DNA of 64,000 nt from CAUZIB01 sp963578805 (lineage in GTDB: Bacteria; Acidobacteriota; Vicinamibacteria; Vicinamibacterales; UBA8438), in NCBI GenBank assembly GCA_963578805.1, contig CAUZDY010000008.1, positions 1 to 64,000 of the forward strand, read 5' to 3'. This document shows, one piece after another, positions 24,686-32,743 of the stretch; within the stretch, counting starts at the first letter, position 1; each line of letters starts with the position of its first letter. The position numbers and the translations under genes are program-made. Under the pieces are notes generated by a model, which had not been told where the DNA came from, did no database searches, and was given only the letters and a program-made list of their open reading frames with translations.

Positions 24686-25469
24686 CCCGACGGCTTCGGC
24701 GCCCGGTGTTCGGCTTCAGAAGATTCTTGCCGCGGCGGGTGTCGCATCGCGGCGAGCTGCCGAGACCATGATTGAAGCCGGTCGCGTCTCGGTGAACGGT
24801 GCCGTTGTCACGCGGCTAGGTAGCCGAGCCGATCCAGAGGCTGACGACATCAGTCTGGACGGCCGCCGAGTCGGTGGCGCTCAGCGTCGACGGTATATCG
24901 TGTTGAATAAGCCAGCTGGATACGTCACCACACGCGATGATCCGGAGCGCCGCAAGACGGTACTAGACCTTATTCCACGAGTGCGCGAGTATGTATACCC
25001 GGTCGGGCGTTTAGACTACGATTCCGAAGGGCTACTCTTACTGACCAACGACGGAGACCTCGCCGCCAGACTGACACACCCGCGTCATGGCATCGAACGT
25101 GTCTATGAGGTGATGACACGAGGAGTCCCGAGTGCCGTCAAGCTGAAGAAGCTGGCCTCGGGTATCCCACTCAATGGTCGGCGTACGGCTCCGGCCGAAA
25201 TACAGCTTCTCGGGGGGCACATAACACGGAAGGTCGACCGTGCCCGTATCCGGGTGACGCTGAAGGAAGGACGTAACCGCCAGGTGCGACGCATGTTCGA
25301 GGCGGTCGGCCATCCGGTTGTTCGATTACGTCGCACCCGGTTTGGGTCGTTGAGTGCTCGAGGTCTCAAGGTTGGTGCTGCCAGGGAGCTGTCGCGGGAC
25401 GAGCTGCACTCCCTGCAACGTGCGGTTCAAACGGTACCGAACGCCCGCCAGGAACGGGTCCGTCGATGA
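24639..25469 (+). CDS. rluB: 23S rRNA pseudouridine synthase, RluB type
   Basis: A 276-residue RsuA/RluB-family pseudouridine synthase. An S4 RNA-binding domain comes first (RLQKILAAAGVASRRAAETMI), then the catalytic domain with GRLDYDSEGLLLLTNDGDL, whose Asp is the nucleophile, and the closing EGRNRQVRRMFEAVGH block. ATG 24639 lies within scpB and is the only conventional start before the S4 domain. The N-terminal 24 residues before that domain are not conserved. The scpA-scpB-rluB order is widespread. The last four bases overlap cmk. Confidence 0.93.
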   Translation: MHPRHHPIILRNRSISPTASAPGVRLQKILAAAGVASRRAAETMIEAGRVSVNGAVVTRLGSRADPEADDISLDGRRVGGAQRRRYIVLNKPAGYVTTRDDPERRKTVLDLIPRVREYVYPVGRLDYDSEGLLLLTNDGDLAARLTHPRHGIERVYEVMTRGVPSAVKLKKLASGIPLNGRRTAPAEIQLLGGHITRKVDRARIRVTLKEGRNRQVRRMFEAVGHPVVRLRRTRFGSLSARGLKVGAARELSRDELHSLQRAVQTVPNARQERVRR

Positions 25470-26152
25470 CCAAGGTTCTGGCTATCGACGGGCCTTCGGG
25501 TGCGGGTAAGGGCACGGTGGCTCGCGATGTGGCACGTGCACTGAACTGGACGTACGTCGATACCGGCGCCATGTATCGGGCCGTGGCTTGGAAAGCCCGG
25601 CACGAGGCGCTCCAGATCGACGATGAGGACCGCGTCGCCGCCGTCGCTGATGTCGCTGTCTTCGAGCTCGATTTTGACCGAATCGTCATCGATGGTTACG
25701 ACGTCACCAGTCTGATCCGCACGCCAGACATGGACGTGGCGGCGGCCACCGTTGCCCGAATACCAAGTGTACGTCGCGTGTTGGTCGCCCGTCAGCGCGA
25801 TTACGCAGCCGCGGGTCCCGTGGTTATGGAAGGGCGGGATATCGGGACGGTTGTGTTTCCGGACGCGGTCGTGAAGCTCTATCTGGATGCGACACCTGAG
25901 GAGCGCGCGAGTCGTCGAGCGAAGGACCCTACCCATGGGTTCTCGAGGGCCGGTGGAATCGGAGTCGTGGCCTCCGCTCTGGCGGCCCGTGACAGGCTTG
26001 ACCGGACGCGGCAGGCGTCTCCACTGACCAGGGCGGACGACGCCATTCTGATCGAGACAACCGGTGTGCCGGCTCGAGACGTGGTCGCCAGGGTGCTCGG
26101 CATCGTGCGGGAACGGCTCGGCGACGCAACCTCGACCGACGGTCGGCGCTGA
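25466..26152 (+). CDS. cmk: cytidylate kinase
   Basis: CMP/dCMP kinase, 228 residues. It begins with the P-loop AIDGPSGAGKGTVAR, followed by YVDTGAMYRAVAW, the CMP-binding region and GRDIGTVVFPDA near residue 125, then the lid region RASRR-type sequence ERASRRAKD. ATG 25466 overlaps the rluB stop as ATGA. The gene ends the compact run that starts at uvrC. In many bacteria cmk precedes rpsA, as here, though a 402-base gap with its own promoter separates them. Confidence 0.95.
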   Translation: MTKVLAIDGPSGAGKGTVARDVARALNWTYVDTGAMYRAVAWKARHEALQIDDEDRVAAVADVAVFELDFDRIVIDGYDVTSLIRTPDMDVAAATVARIPSVRRVLVARQRDYAAAGPVVMEGRDIGTVVFPDAVVKLYLDATPEERASRRAKDPTHGFSRAGGIGVVASALAARDRLDRTRQASPLTRADDAILIETTGVPARDVVARVLGIVRERLGDATSTDGRR

Positions 26153-26554
26153 GGCTAGACCTCGACCCCCGGGGTGGTTCATTGTCACGGCTGCTGAGTC
26201 TCGGCGTTTTTGCCGACTAGATTTGCGACGAGTCTTCTTCCGTTGACGCTCTGCCTTTCGGATGGCGATGCGCAGCTCTCCCGCTGGGTCTGGGTGTTCG
26301 CTTTGCTTTCAGTCGCGGTCCTTTACCGTGTCAGTGCAGCACCGCTTCGAGGTGTCTGATTGACTCCACAATATGACAGTGGACGGCGCCATTTGACGGC
26401 CATCTCTGAGTTGACGATTGCCGGTAAGCATCGTATAGTCTTGTGCTTATCTCAAGTCGGCCGGCGTGCGCCTATTTCCCGGCAGCGCAAGGACGGTCCG
26501 TTCGGAAGCCGAGAGACTGGTGGTCAGATTGAGTTTGGCGAGGATCCTTGACGC
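26153..26554 (+). other. 402-base intergenic region between cmk and rpsA
   Basis: No convincing gene lies in this stretch; the open frames lack family features. The first 250 bases show nothing I can name apart from a short CGGC/GCCG inverted repeat around a run of T near 26198-26215. The last 145 bases carry a strong promoter and the rpsA leader, which in other bacteria binds S1 for feedback control; such a structure is possible but not shown. Confidence 0.6.
26411..26439 (+). promoter_or_regulatory. sigma-70 promoter for rpsA
   Basis: TTGACG (26411-26416) and TATAGT (26434-26439) are spaced by exactly 17 bases, near consensus. The start point would be near 26446, leaving a leader of about 110 bases before the rpsA ATG, with AGGA at 26541-26544 as its ribosome binding site. 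Confidence 0.75.
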
Positions 26555-28360
26555 ATGAGCGAAGTAGAAGACGTGGCTAAGTTAGCCTCTGAAGCGCAGA
26601 ACAACCCAACCACACCGCAACTGGATCGCACGCCAGCCAAGCGCCACGCCCCCTTGATCCCTCTTATGGTACCCGAGGCAGCGAGTGAGGCAGAGCAGTC
26701 CGAGCATAAGCGGCTTCTGGCGATGTATGAGGGCAGCTTTCGCAACTTGTCTGAAGGCGAAGTCGTCAAGGGAACCGTGCTGAAAGTCTTGTCCTCGGAA
26801 GTCGTTATCGATATCGGCTACAAGTCCGAAGGGATCATCGCTCTGTCCGAGTTTTTCGACGAAAACGGTAAGGTGACGGTTGAGTCCGGCGACATGGTCG
26901 ACGTGTTGCTTGAACGGACAGAAGACCGCGACGGTCACATTGTCCTCTCCCGCGAAAAAGCGGAAAAAATGAAGATCTGGGATGAGGTGGAGCAGGCCTA
27001 CCTGGACCGCAAGGTGGTTATCGGTCACGTCATCGAGCGCATCAAGGGTGGCTTGGCGGTCGACATCGGCGTTCGCGCGTTTTTACCTGGTTCTCAAATC
27101 GATGTGCGACCGGTTCGTAACTTGGATTCGCTCCGCGGGCAGGAGTTTCGGATGCGAGTCATCAAGGTCAACAAGAAGCGTGGAAATATCGTGCTCTCTC
27201 GGAAGGTGCTTCTTGAAGAGGAGAACGCAGAGAAGAAGAAGGATACGCTTGCGAATTTGACCGAGGGCAAGGTTATTCACGGCGTAGTGAAGAACCTCAC
27301 CGACTATGGTGCGTTTGTGGACCTGGGTGGTATCGACGGATTGTTGCACGTGACCGACATGTCGTGGGGGCGCGCGCAGCATCCCTCCGAGCTGTTCACG
27401 GTCAACGACGAGATCGATGTGACCGTCTTGAAGTTCGATCCTGAGACTGAACGTGTCTCACTGGGGCACAAGCAGCTACTGGACGATCCGTGGGTCTCCG
27501 CACCAGAGCGCTATCCGGTCGGGCAGCGGGTGAACGGAAAGGTCGTCAGCCTCACCGATTATGGGGCATTCATCGAGTTGGAACCTGGTGTAGAGGGGTT
27601 GATCCACGTCTCCGAGATGTCGTGGAGCAAGCGAGTCAAGCATCCCTCGAAGTTGTTGAACGTTGGCGATGCCGTCGAAGCGATGGTGTTAGGTGTTGAT
27701 TCCAACGCGCGCCGCATCTCGTTGGGTCTCAAACAGATCGAGACTAATCCGTGGCACCAGCTCGCCGAGAAGTATCCCATCGGGGCACAGTTGACCGGCA
27801 CGGTGCGGAACCTCACTGAATTCGGCGCGTTCGTCGAGGTCGAGGAGGGGATTGACGGTCTCATCCATATTTCAGATATGTCGTGGAGTAAGCGTCTCCA
27901 ACACCCGTCTGAGGTTCTCACGAAGGGCGACGAAGTTCAGGCGATGGTCCTCACTCTCGACCCGGAGAATCAGCGTCTCTCGCTTGGCCTTAAACAACTT
28001 GCCACCGGCATCTGGGATGATTTTTTTGCTCAGAATAAGGTGGGGGCTGTTGTCGAGGGCAAGGTGGTTCGCGTGACAAATTTCGGCGCGTTTGTCGAGC
28101 TGACTGAAGGGATCGAGGGACTCATCCATGTCTCCGAGTTTGACGACCGGGCGGGCGGTCAGAAGGAAGAGTTAAAGGTTGACGCGGTCATTACAATTCG
28201 GATCATCAAGCTGAGTCCAGCGGACCGCAAGGTCGGTTTGAGCATCCGCGCTTTGAAGACGGATACCTACGAAACCGATTGGAAGAATTACGCGACGGAC
28301 GATTCGCCGGAGGTCACCTTGGGAGACCACTTTAAACACAGCCAGACATCGGACTCATGA
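26555..28360 (+). CDS. rpsA: 30S ribosomal protein S1
   Basis: S1, 601 residues, which helps the 30S subunit bind and unfold mRNA. Six S1 RNA-binding repeats are visible, opening with GTVLKVLSSEVVIDIG, GHVIERIKGGLAVDIG, GVVKNLTDYGAFVDLG, GKVVSLTDYGAFIELE, GTVRNLTEFGAFVEVE and GKVVRVTNFGAFVELT. Repeats three to six share the GLIHVSEMSW-type strand. This is the full six-domain form of Gram-negative bacteria. The N-terminal 50 residues are a charged, non-conserved lead. The stop overlaps a possible upstream start for the HU gene. Confidence 0.97.
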   Translation: MSEVEDVAKLASEAQNNPTTPQLDRTPAKRHAPLIPLMVPEAASEAEQSEHKRLLAMYEGSFRNLSEGEVVKGTVLKVLSSEVVIDIGYKSEGIIALSEFFDENGKVTVESGDMVDVLLERTEDRDGHIVLSREKAEKMKIWDEVEQAYLDRKVVIGHVIERIKGGLAVDIGVRAFLPGSQIDVRPVRNLDSLRGQEFRMRVIKVNKKRGNIVLSRKVLLEEENAEKKKDTLANLTEGKVIHGVVKNLTDYGAFVDLGGIDGLLHVTDMSWGRAQHPSELFTVNDEIDVTVLKFDPETERVSLGHKQLLDDPWVSAPERYPVGQRVNGKVVSLTDYGAFIELEPGVEGLIHVSEMSWSKRVKHPSKLLNVGDAVEAMVLGVDSNARRISLGLKQIETNPWHQLAEKYPIGAQLTGTVRNLTEFGAFVEVEEGIDGLIHISDMSWSKRLQHPSEVLTKGDEVQAMVLTLDPENQRLSLGLKQLATGIWDDFFAQNKVGAVVEGKVVRVTNFGAFVELTEGIEGLIHVSEFDDRAGGQKEELKVDAVITIRIIKLSPADRKVGLSIRALKTDTYETDWKNYATDDSPEVTLGDHFKHSQTSDS

Positions 28361-28407
28361 ACGACGCCAGTCAATTCGACAAAGCGAGAACCGTAACAGG
28401 CGAAAGC

Positions 28408-28749
28408 ATGACGAAGGCTGCCCTGGTCGAACAGGTTGCTCGCGTTGCTGATCTCACCAAAAAGCATTCTGAGGTCATCGTCGAAACAGTGGTTCGCAGC
28501 ATCATCGACGCTCTGCATCGCGGGGAGAAGATTGAACTTCGAGGATTCGGCAGCTTCCGACTGCGGCGCCGCGAGCCGCGCAAAGGTAGGAATCCGAAAA
28601 CGGGAGACCGTGTCGAGGTGCCTTCCAAACGTGTGCCGTACTTTAAGCCAGGCAAGGAGCTTAAAGAGTTAATCAATCGCGATACGGACTCGACCCCTGC
28701 CGTGTCGACTCCAGCACCGACCCCGCCGACCGATCCAAGTTTTCACTAG
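28408..28749 (+). CDS. HU/IHF-family DNA-binding protein with Pro/Thr-rich tail
   Basis: A histone-like protein of about 113 residues, closest in pattern to IHF beta. The core begins MTKAALVEQVA, and the DNA-binding arm reads GFGSFRLRRREPRKGRNP followed by PKTGDRVEVPSKRVPYFKPGKEL. An in-frame ATG at 28357, overlapping the rpsA stop, would add 17 residues; ATG 28408 gives the normal family start. After the core there are about 22 residues rich in Pro, Thr and Asp, unusual for the family. The rpsA-ihfB order is common, and binding as homo- or heterodimer would bend DNA. Confidence 0.92.
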   Translation: MTKAALVEQVARVADLTKKHSEVIVETVVRSIIDALHRGEKIELRGFGSFRLRRREPRKGRNPKTGDRVEVPSKRVPYFKPGKELKELINRDTDSTPAVSTPAPTPPTDPSFH

Positions 28750-28783
28750 CCGAGGCGTCTGAGGCTCCGCTGTATTTTCTTCC

Positions 28784-29278
28784 ATGCGTCACCTGTGGGC
28801 CCCGTGGAGACTGTCGTACTTGACCAAGGCTAACGCTACGAGAGACAAGCGGTGCGTGTTTTGCGATGCCGTCACAGGCCCGAAACCGTCACCGTTGACG
28901 CTTCATCGTGGTGATAGCTGTTTCGTGATCCTTAACAAGTATCCTTATAGCAACGGCCACCTCATGGTAGTTCCCCGGCGCCACATTGGGAGGCTGCTCG
29001 AGGCGGTGCCGGACGAGCTTACGGAGTTGATGGCGTTGACCCGCACGGCCGAAATGGTTCTGAGCGAAGCCTACGCTCCGGAAGGGCTGAACGTTGGGAT
29101 AAACCTGGGTCGTCCGGCTGGAGCCGGCATCGTTGGTCATCTTCATATTCACGTGGTCCCACGATGGAACGGTGACACAAATTTCATGACCGTGACCGCG
29201 GACACCCGCGTGGTACCAGAGGAGCCGGCACAAACGGTCGAGCGGCTACGTCCGATTTTCCTGCGACTAGCCCGTTAA
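28784..29278 (+). CDS. HIT-family nucleotide hydrolase or phosphorylase
   Basis: A 164-residue histidine-triad protein. The catalytic motif is GHLHIHVVPRW (H-x-H-x-H) near residue 120, with upstream Asn in VGINLGRPAGAG. CVFCDAV near residue 24, together with later His residues, may form the zinc site seen in some HIT enzymes. The N-terminus (LWAPWRLSYL) is the usual start of the bacterial branch related to Ap4A phosphorylases. It acts on nucleoside phosphoramidates or dinucleoside polyphosphates. It sits 35 bases after the HU gene. Confidence 0.92.
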   Translation: MRHLWAPWRLSYLTKANATRDKRCVFCDAVTGPKPSPLTLHRGDSCFVILNKYPYSNGHLMVVPRRHIGRLLEAVPDELTELMALTRTAEMVLSEAYAPEGLNVGINLGRPAGAGIVGHLHIHVVPRWNGDTNFMTVTADTRVVPEEPAQTVERLRPIFLRLAR

Positions 29279-29390
29279 CTTGTCGAGCTTTGTGCACGTG
29301 GCCTTGGGGAGGAGGCGCTCTCCGATTCCTCGGGCTGAGCGCGGACCGGTGGTATCATTGCAGGAAGTCCTGCCGACCCGAGGTTTATCG

Positions 29391-31511
29391 ATGGTGAGCC
29401 GTCCTTCGATTCTCACGCCGCACTGGTTCGTGCCCTTACTGCTGCTGGCGAACGTGACTGTGATCGGCCATGCGCAGCAGCCGTCGCCGGCCACAGACGA
29501 CGCGCAGCAAGCCTCGTCAAATCAATCAGATCAAGCTGGAGCACTGGATCAGGCTCAGCCAGAGGTGGAGCCGACACCAGTGTTCCGGTCAGGGATTAAC
29601 TTCATTCGCGTCGATGCCATCGTGACCGATGACGATGGCATCCATCTCACCGATCTCGACATCTCAGATTTCGAGATCTACGAGGACGGCGAGCTGCAGG
29701 ACATCGAGACGTTCGACCACATCCAGATCGGTGCGGTGCCGGAGCCTGGTGCGAGGCCGCCCACCCAACTCAGTAATAGAAACGACGCCGAGCGCGAAGC
29801 GGCTCGGAGCGACGTTCGTGTCTTCGTGATCTTCTTCGACGATTACCATGTACGTTTTGAGAACGGGCAGCGGGCCAGTCTGCAGATGACAGAATTCCTG
29901 CAAAACAGCCTGCGGCCAAACGATCTGGTGGCCGTCATGTATCCGCTGACGCCGGTCGTGGACCTGCAATTCACACGCAACCATGGTTCGGTGATCTCGC
30001 AGGTTCGGGAATTCTTTGGGCGCAAGTACGACTACGAGCCCCGAAATCTATTTGAGCAGAGCTACTGGAATTATCCGCCGTCGGCGGTTGAGTTAATTCG
30101 CAATCAGGTGTCGCTATCGGCGCTCAACGGACTGATGGTTCGTCTCGGCGGTCTACGCGAAGGTCGTAAGAGTGTCCTACTGGTCAGCGAGGGCTACACG
30201 AATTATGTGCCGCCTCAGATGCGCGACATGGGGGGGCAATTTAACCTGTCTCAGTTCGACCCAAACGCCGCCGAATCGAACTTGGAAGTGACCCAGCAGC
30301 TGTTTGTTGATACCGAGCTGGTCATGAGACTACGCGAGCTGTTTCAGGTGGCAAATCGTTTTAATACATCGATTTACTCCCTGGATCCTCGTGGCCTGGC
30401 TATGGGTGAGTACGACCTGAGTCAGGCAGACGTCGGCTATCGAACCAACCAGCGGGTACTTCGGACTACCCAAGACACCCTCCACGTCCTGTCGGAGCAG
30501 ACCGATGGGCGGGCGATCGTGAATAGAAGCGACCTCGTGCCAGGACTGCAGCAGATGATGCGCGACTCGAGTGCGTACTATTTGATCGGCTACATCTCAT
30601 CGGGGGCGCCGACCGACGGCCGCTTTCACGAGATTGAGGTTCGCGTGAAACGCGACGACGTGCAGGTCCGGAGCCGGAAGGGCTACTGGGCGCTGACCGA
30701 GCGAGATGCCAAGCGGGCACTTTTACCGGAGGAGCTGGCGGCGCCGAGGGCGGTTGATCTGGCCTTGGCGGCTTTGGCCGCACCACTTCGAGGGCACACG
30801 ATCCGGACCTGGGTCGGGACGTCACGTGGCGAGAACGGTCGAACCCGAGTGACCTTCATCTGGGAGCCAACCGAGGGTCTGGCGAGCGCAAACAAACCGG
30901 CGCGGGTACTGCTGACGGCCATGGGGAATGGTGGCGGTTCCTTCTTTCGTGGCCGTGTTCCTGAGTCGTTGTCAAGGGCGGGCCGTGGCTTGTCCGATGG
31001 TGCGAGTGACGCGGGGGCGGCCGTGACAATGACGACCTTCGAGGCGGAGCCGGGTGGGATGCAGCTCAGCATGGCGGTCGAGGGCGAAAACGGCGAGGTT
31101 CTGGACCGCGATCGCGATGAGATCGACATTCCTGACTTCACCGGTGCTAGTTTGGAGCTCAGCACTCCCTCGTTTGTCCGGGCACGCAATGCTCTGCACT
31201 GGCGGGAGCTCGTCGAGGATTGGGATGCGGTGCCCACGGTGTCTCGGAACTTTAGACGAACTGAGCGTCTGCTGTTGCGGTTCGAGGCGTATGCACCCGG
31301 CACGAGGGTTCCTTCGGTGAAAGCGTGGCTTCTCAACCGGAGCGGAGACCAGATGTTTCCGCTCATCGTGCAGCCGGACGAGGACGGACGCCGGCATCAG
31401 GTCGACATTCAGCCGACGGGGCTTCCGCCCGGGGACTATGTTGTCGAGCTCAAGGCAACCACGGCCAACCAAGAGGTCACTCAGCTTGTGGCCTTTCGTC
31501 TCGGGTCGTGA
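29391..31511 (+). CDS. VWFA-related secreted protein, acidobacterial type
   Basis: A 706-residue exported protein with a von Willebrand factor A-like domain of the kind first described in Acidobacteria (TIGR03436 type). A signal peptide (residues 1-30, ending GHAQQ) and a Gln/Ala-rich linker lead to FRSGINFIRVDAIVTDDDG and DLDISDFEIYEDGELQDIE, diagnostic for this group. The VWA core follows with VFVIFFDDYH, in place of the DxSxS metal site, and KSVLLVSEGY. The second half is beta-rich with no recognised domain. These proteins occur in many acidobacterial copies and their role is unknown. ATG 29391 is chosen for the signal peptide; GGTATCAT just upstream may hold the -10 box. Confidence 0.88.
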   Translation: MVSRPSILTPHWFVPLLLLANVTVIGHAQQPSPATDDAQQASSNQSDQAGALDQAQPEVEPTPVFRSGINFIRVDAIVTDDDGIHLTDLDISDFEIYEDGELQDIETFDHIQIGAVPEPGARPPTQLSNRNDAEREAARSDVRVFVIFFDDYHVRFENGQRASLQMTEFLQNSLRPNDLVAVMYPLTPVVDLQFTRNHGSVISQVREFFGRKYDYEPRNLFEQSYWNYPPSAVELIRNQVSLSALNGLMVRLGGLREGRKSVLLVSEGYTNYVPPQMRDMGGQFNLSQFDPNAAESNLEVTQQLFVDTELVMRLRELFQVANRFNTSIYSLDPRGLAMGEYDLSQADVGYRTNQRVLRTTQDTLHVLSEQTDGRAIVNRSDLVPGLQQMMRDSSAYYLIGYISSGAPTDGRFHEIEVRVKRDDVQVRSRKGYWALTERDAKRALLPEELAAPRAVDLALAALAAPLRGHTIRTWVGTSRGENGRTRVTFIWEPTEGLASANKPARVLLTAMGNGGGSFFRGRVPESLSRAGRGLSDGASDAGAAVTMTTFEAEPGGMQLSMAVEGENGEVLDRDRDEIDIPDFTGASLELSTPSFVRARNALHWRELVEDWDAVPTVSRNFRRTERLLLRFEAYAPGTRVPSVKAWLLNRSGDQMFPLIVQPDEDGRRHQVDIQPTGLPPGDYVVELKATTANQEVTQLVAFRLGS

Positions 31512-31517
31512 CCCGAG
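31500..31517 (+). terminator. hairpin at the end of the VWA gene
   Basis: CTCGGGT (31500-31506) and ACCCGAG (31511-31517) form a perfect seven-base stem around CGTG, spanning the stop codon. No T run follows, so it is a weak terminator candidate or an mRNA-end hairpin. Confidence 0.35.
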
Positions 31518-31546
31518 GGTCCAGAAACACACAACCTTAGGTCCCC

Positions 31547-31552
31547 TATAAT
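31547..31552 (+). promoter_or_regulatory. TATAAT -10 element for the B12-binding subunit gene
   Basis: A perfect TATAAT lies about 70 bases before the start at 31621, after the hairpin of the previous gene. No good -35 box is seen 16-18 bases upstream. Confidence 0.4.
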
Positions 31553-31620
31553 TGAATCGTTCTTAGGGCGGCAAACCTTTTAAGAGGGCGTCCGGCGTCT
31601 GACAGGTGTCGATTTAACCC

Positions 31621-32028
31621 ATGCGTAAGATTCGAGTAGTCATTGCCAAGCCGGGCCTGGACGGGCACGACCGTGGCGCGAAGGTAATCGCGCGTGCTCT
31701 CAGAGATGTCGGGATGGAGGTCATCTACACCGGACTTCGCCAGACACCAGAGCGAATCGTCGAGACCGCCCTCCAGGAGGACGCTGATGTCATCGGGGTG
31801 TCGATTCTCTCCGGGGCTCACAATCACGTCTGTCCTCGTCTCGTCGAGCTTTTGAAGGAGAAGGGGCTCAACGACGTGCTGGTCATCGTAGGCGGAATCA
31901 TTCCTGATGCGGACATCGAGGCGTTGAAAGCGCTCGGGATCAGTGCGGTGTTTCAGCCTGGCACGCCGATGCGAGCCATTATTGAATTTATCGAGTCATG
32001 CGTGCGGCCTGATCCGACCGCGGCGTGA
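31621..32028 (+). CDS. methylmalonyl-CoA mutase B12-binding subunit
   Basis: A 135-residue cobalamin-binding protein. The B12 motif D-x-H-x-x-G is present as LDGHDRG (His16 would be the lower cobalt ligand), with VIGVSILSGAH and IVGGIIPDADI completing the Rossmann-like fold. This is the small, separate C-terminal subunit of acyl-CoA mutases of the methylmalonyl-CoA family; the large catalytic subunit is not in the window. The mutase chaperone MeaB and methylmalonyl-CoA epimerase lie together at 57577-58913. Together they interconvert succinyl-CoA and methylmalonyl-CoA in propionate metabolism. Confidence 0.9.
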   Translation: MRKIRVVIAKPGLDGHDRGAKVIARALRDVGMEVIYTGLRQTPERIVETALQEDADVIGVSILSGAHNHVCPRLVELLKEKGLNDVLVIVGGIIPDADIEALKALGISAVFQPGTPMRAIIEFIESCVRPDPTAA

Positions 32029-32738
32029 TGGGACAACCTATGTCACACACCGTGCTTGTCGCGGACGACAGCCTCACTATTCAGCGTGTGATCCAACTGG
32101 CGTTGGCCGAAGAGGACGTGGAAGTGGTTGCCGTCACCAGTGGCGAGCAGGCGATAGAGGAGATTGGATCGCGCCAACCCGCCCTGGTGCTGGCCGACAC
32201 GCGTATGCCGGATCGGAGCGGTTACGAAATCGCCGAGTTTCTCAATTCGCGGCCGAGTCATCAACGGATTCCGGTCGTTTTGATGACAGGGGCATTCGAA
32301 CCCATTGATGAACGACGGGCTAAGACGGCGGGCTGCGTGGAGGTTCTCGTTAAGCCGTTCGACCCAGAAAAATTGGTCAGAACGGTGCGCGAGCTGCTTG
32401 GACGCAGGCGTGAATCGGCGACCAGGGCGTCGATGAAAGCCGAACCGTCAAATGGTGAGTCGGACCCGACGTGGCCGGTGAACGACGATCCGGTTCGAGT
32501 CCAGGCCGCACCCGAACAGGTGCCAGATCCCGTACCGGCCACGGCCTCCCTCATTCCCGCGAGTTCAGCGTCTTCTGCGATTGTCGTCACTGATGAGCTC
32601 GTCGAGCGTCTGGCCACTCGTGTCATCGCTCGGCTGTCAGACCGCGTCGTCCGCGAGACAATAACCGGCGTCGTTTCGGGCGTCGCCGAGCGGTTGGTTC
32701 GGGAGGAAATCGAGCGGCTCAAGGACAAATTGCGATAG
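32028..32738 (+). CDS. CheY-like response regulator with C-terminal extension
   Basis: A 236-residue protein with an N-terminal receiver domain: VLVADDSLTIQRVI carries the acidic pocket, LADTRMPDRSG the phospho-acceptor Asp near residue 58, LMTG and VLVKPFDPEKL the switch Thr and Lys. The following 70 residues are Pro/Ala-rich, and the last 55 form an amphipathic helix (LVERLATRVIARLSDRVV, ending EEIERLKDKL) likely to mediate dimer or partner binding. There is no DNA-binding domain. The start is uncertain: ATG 32028 overlaps the previous stop, ATG 32040 is also possible. No sensor kinase is adjacent. Confidence 0.85.
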   Translation: MGQPMSHTVLVADDSLTIQRVIQLALAEEDVEVVAVTSGEQAIEEIGSRQPALVLADTRMPDRSGYEIAEFLNSRPSHQRIPVVLMTGAFEPIDERRAKTAGCVEVLVKPFDPEKLVRTVRELLGRRRESATRASMKAEPSNGESDPTWPVNDDPVRVQAAPEQVPDPVPATASLIPASSASSAIVVTDELVERLATRVIARLSDRVVRETITGVVSGVAERLVREEIERLKDKLR

Positions 32739-32743
32739 CTGAG

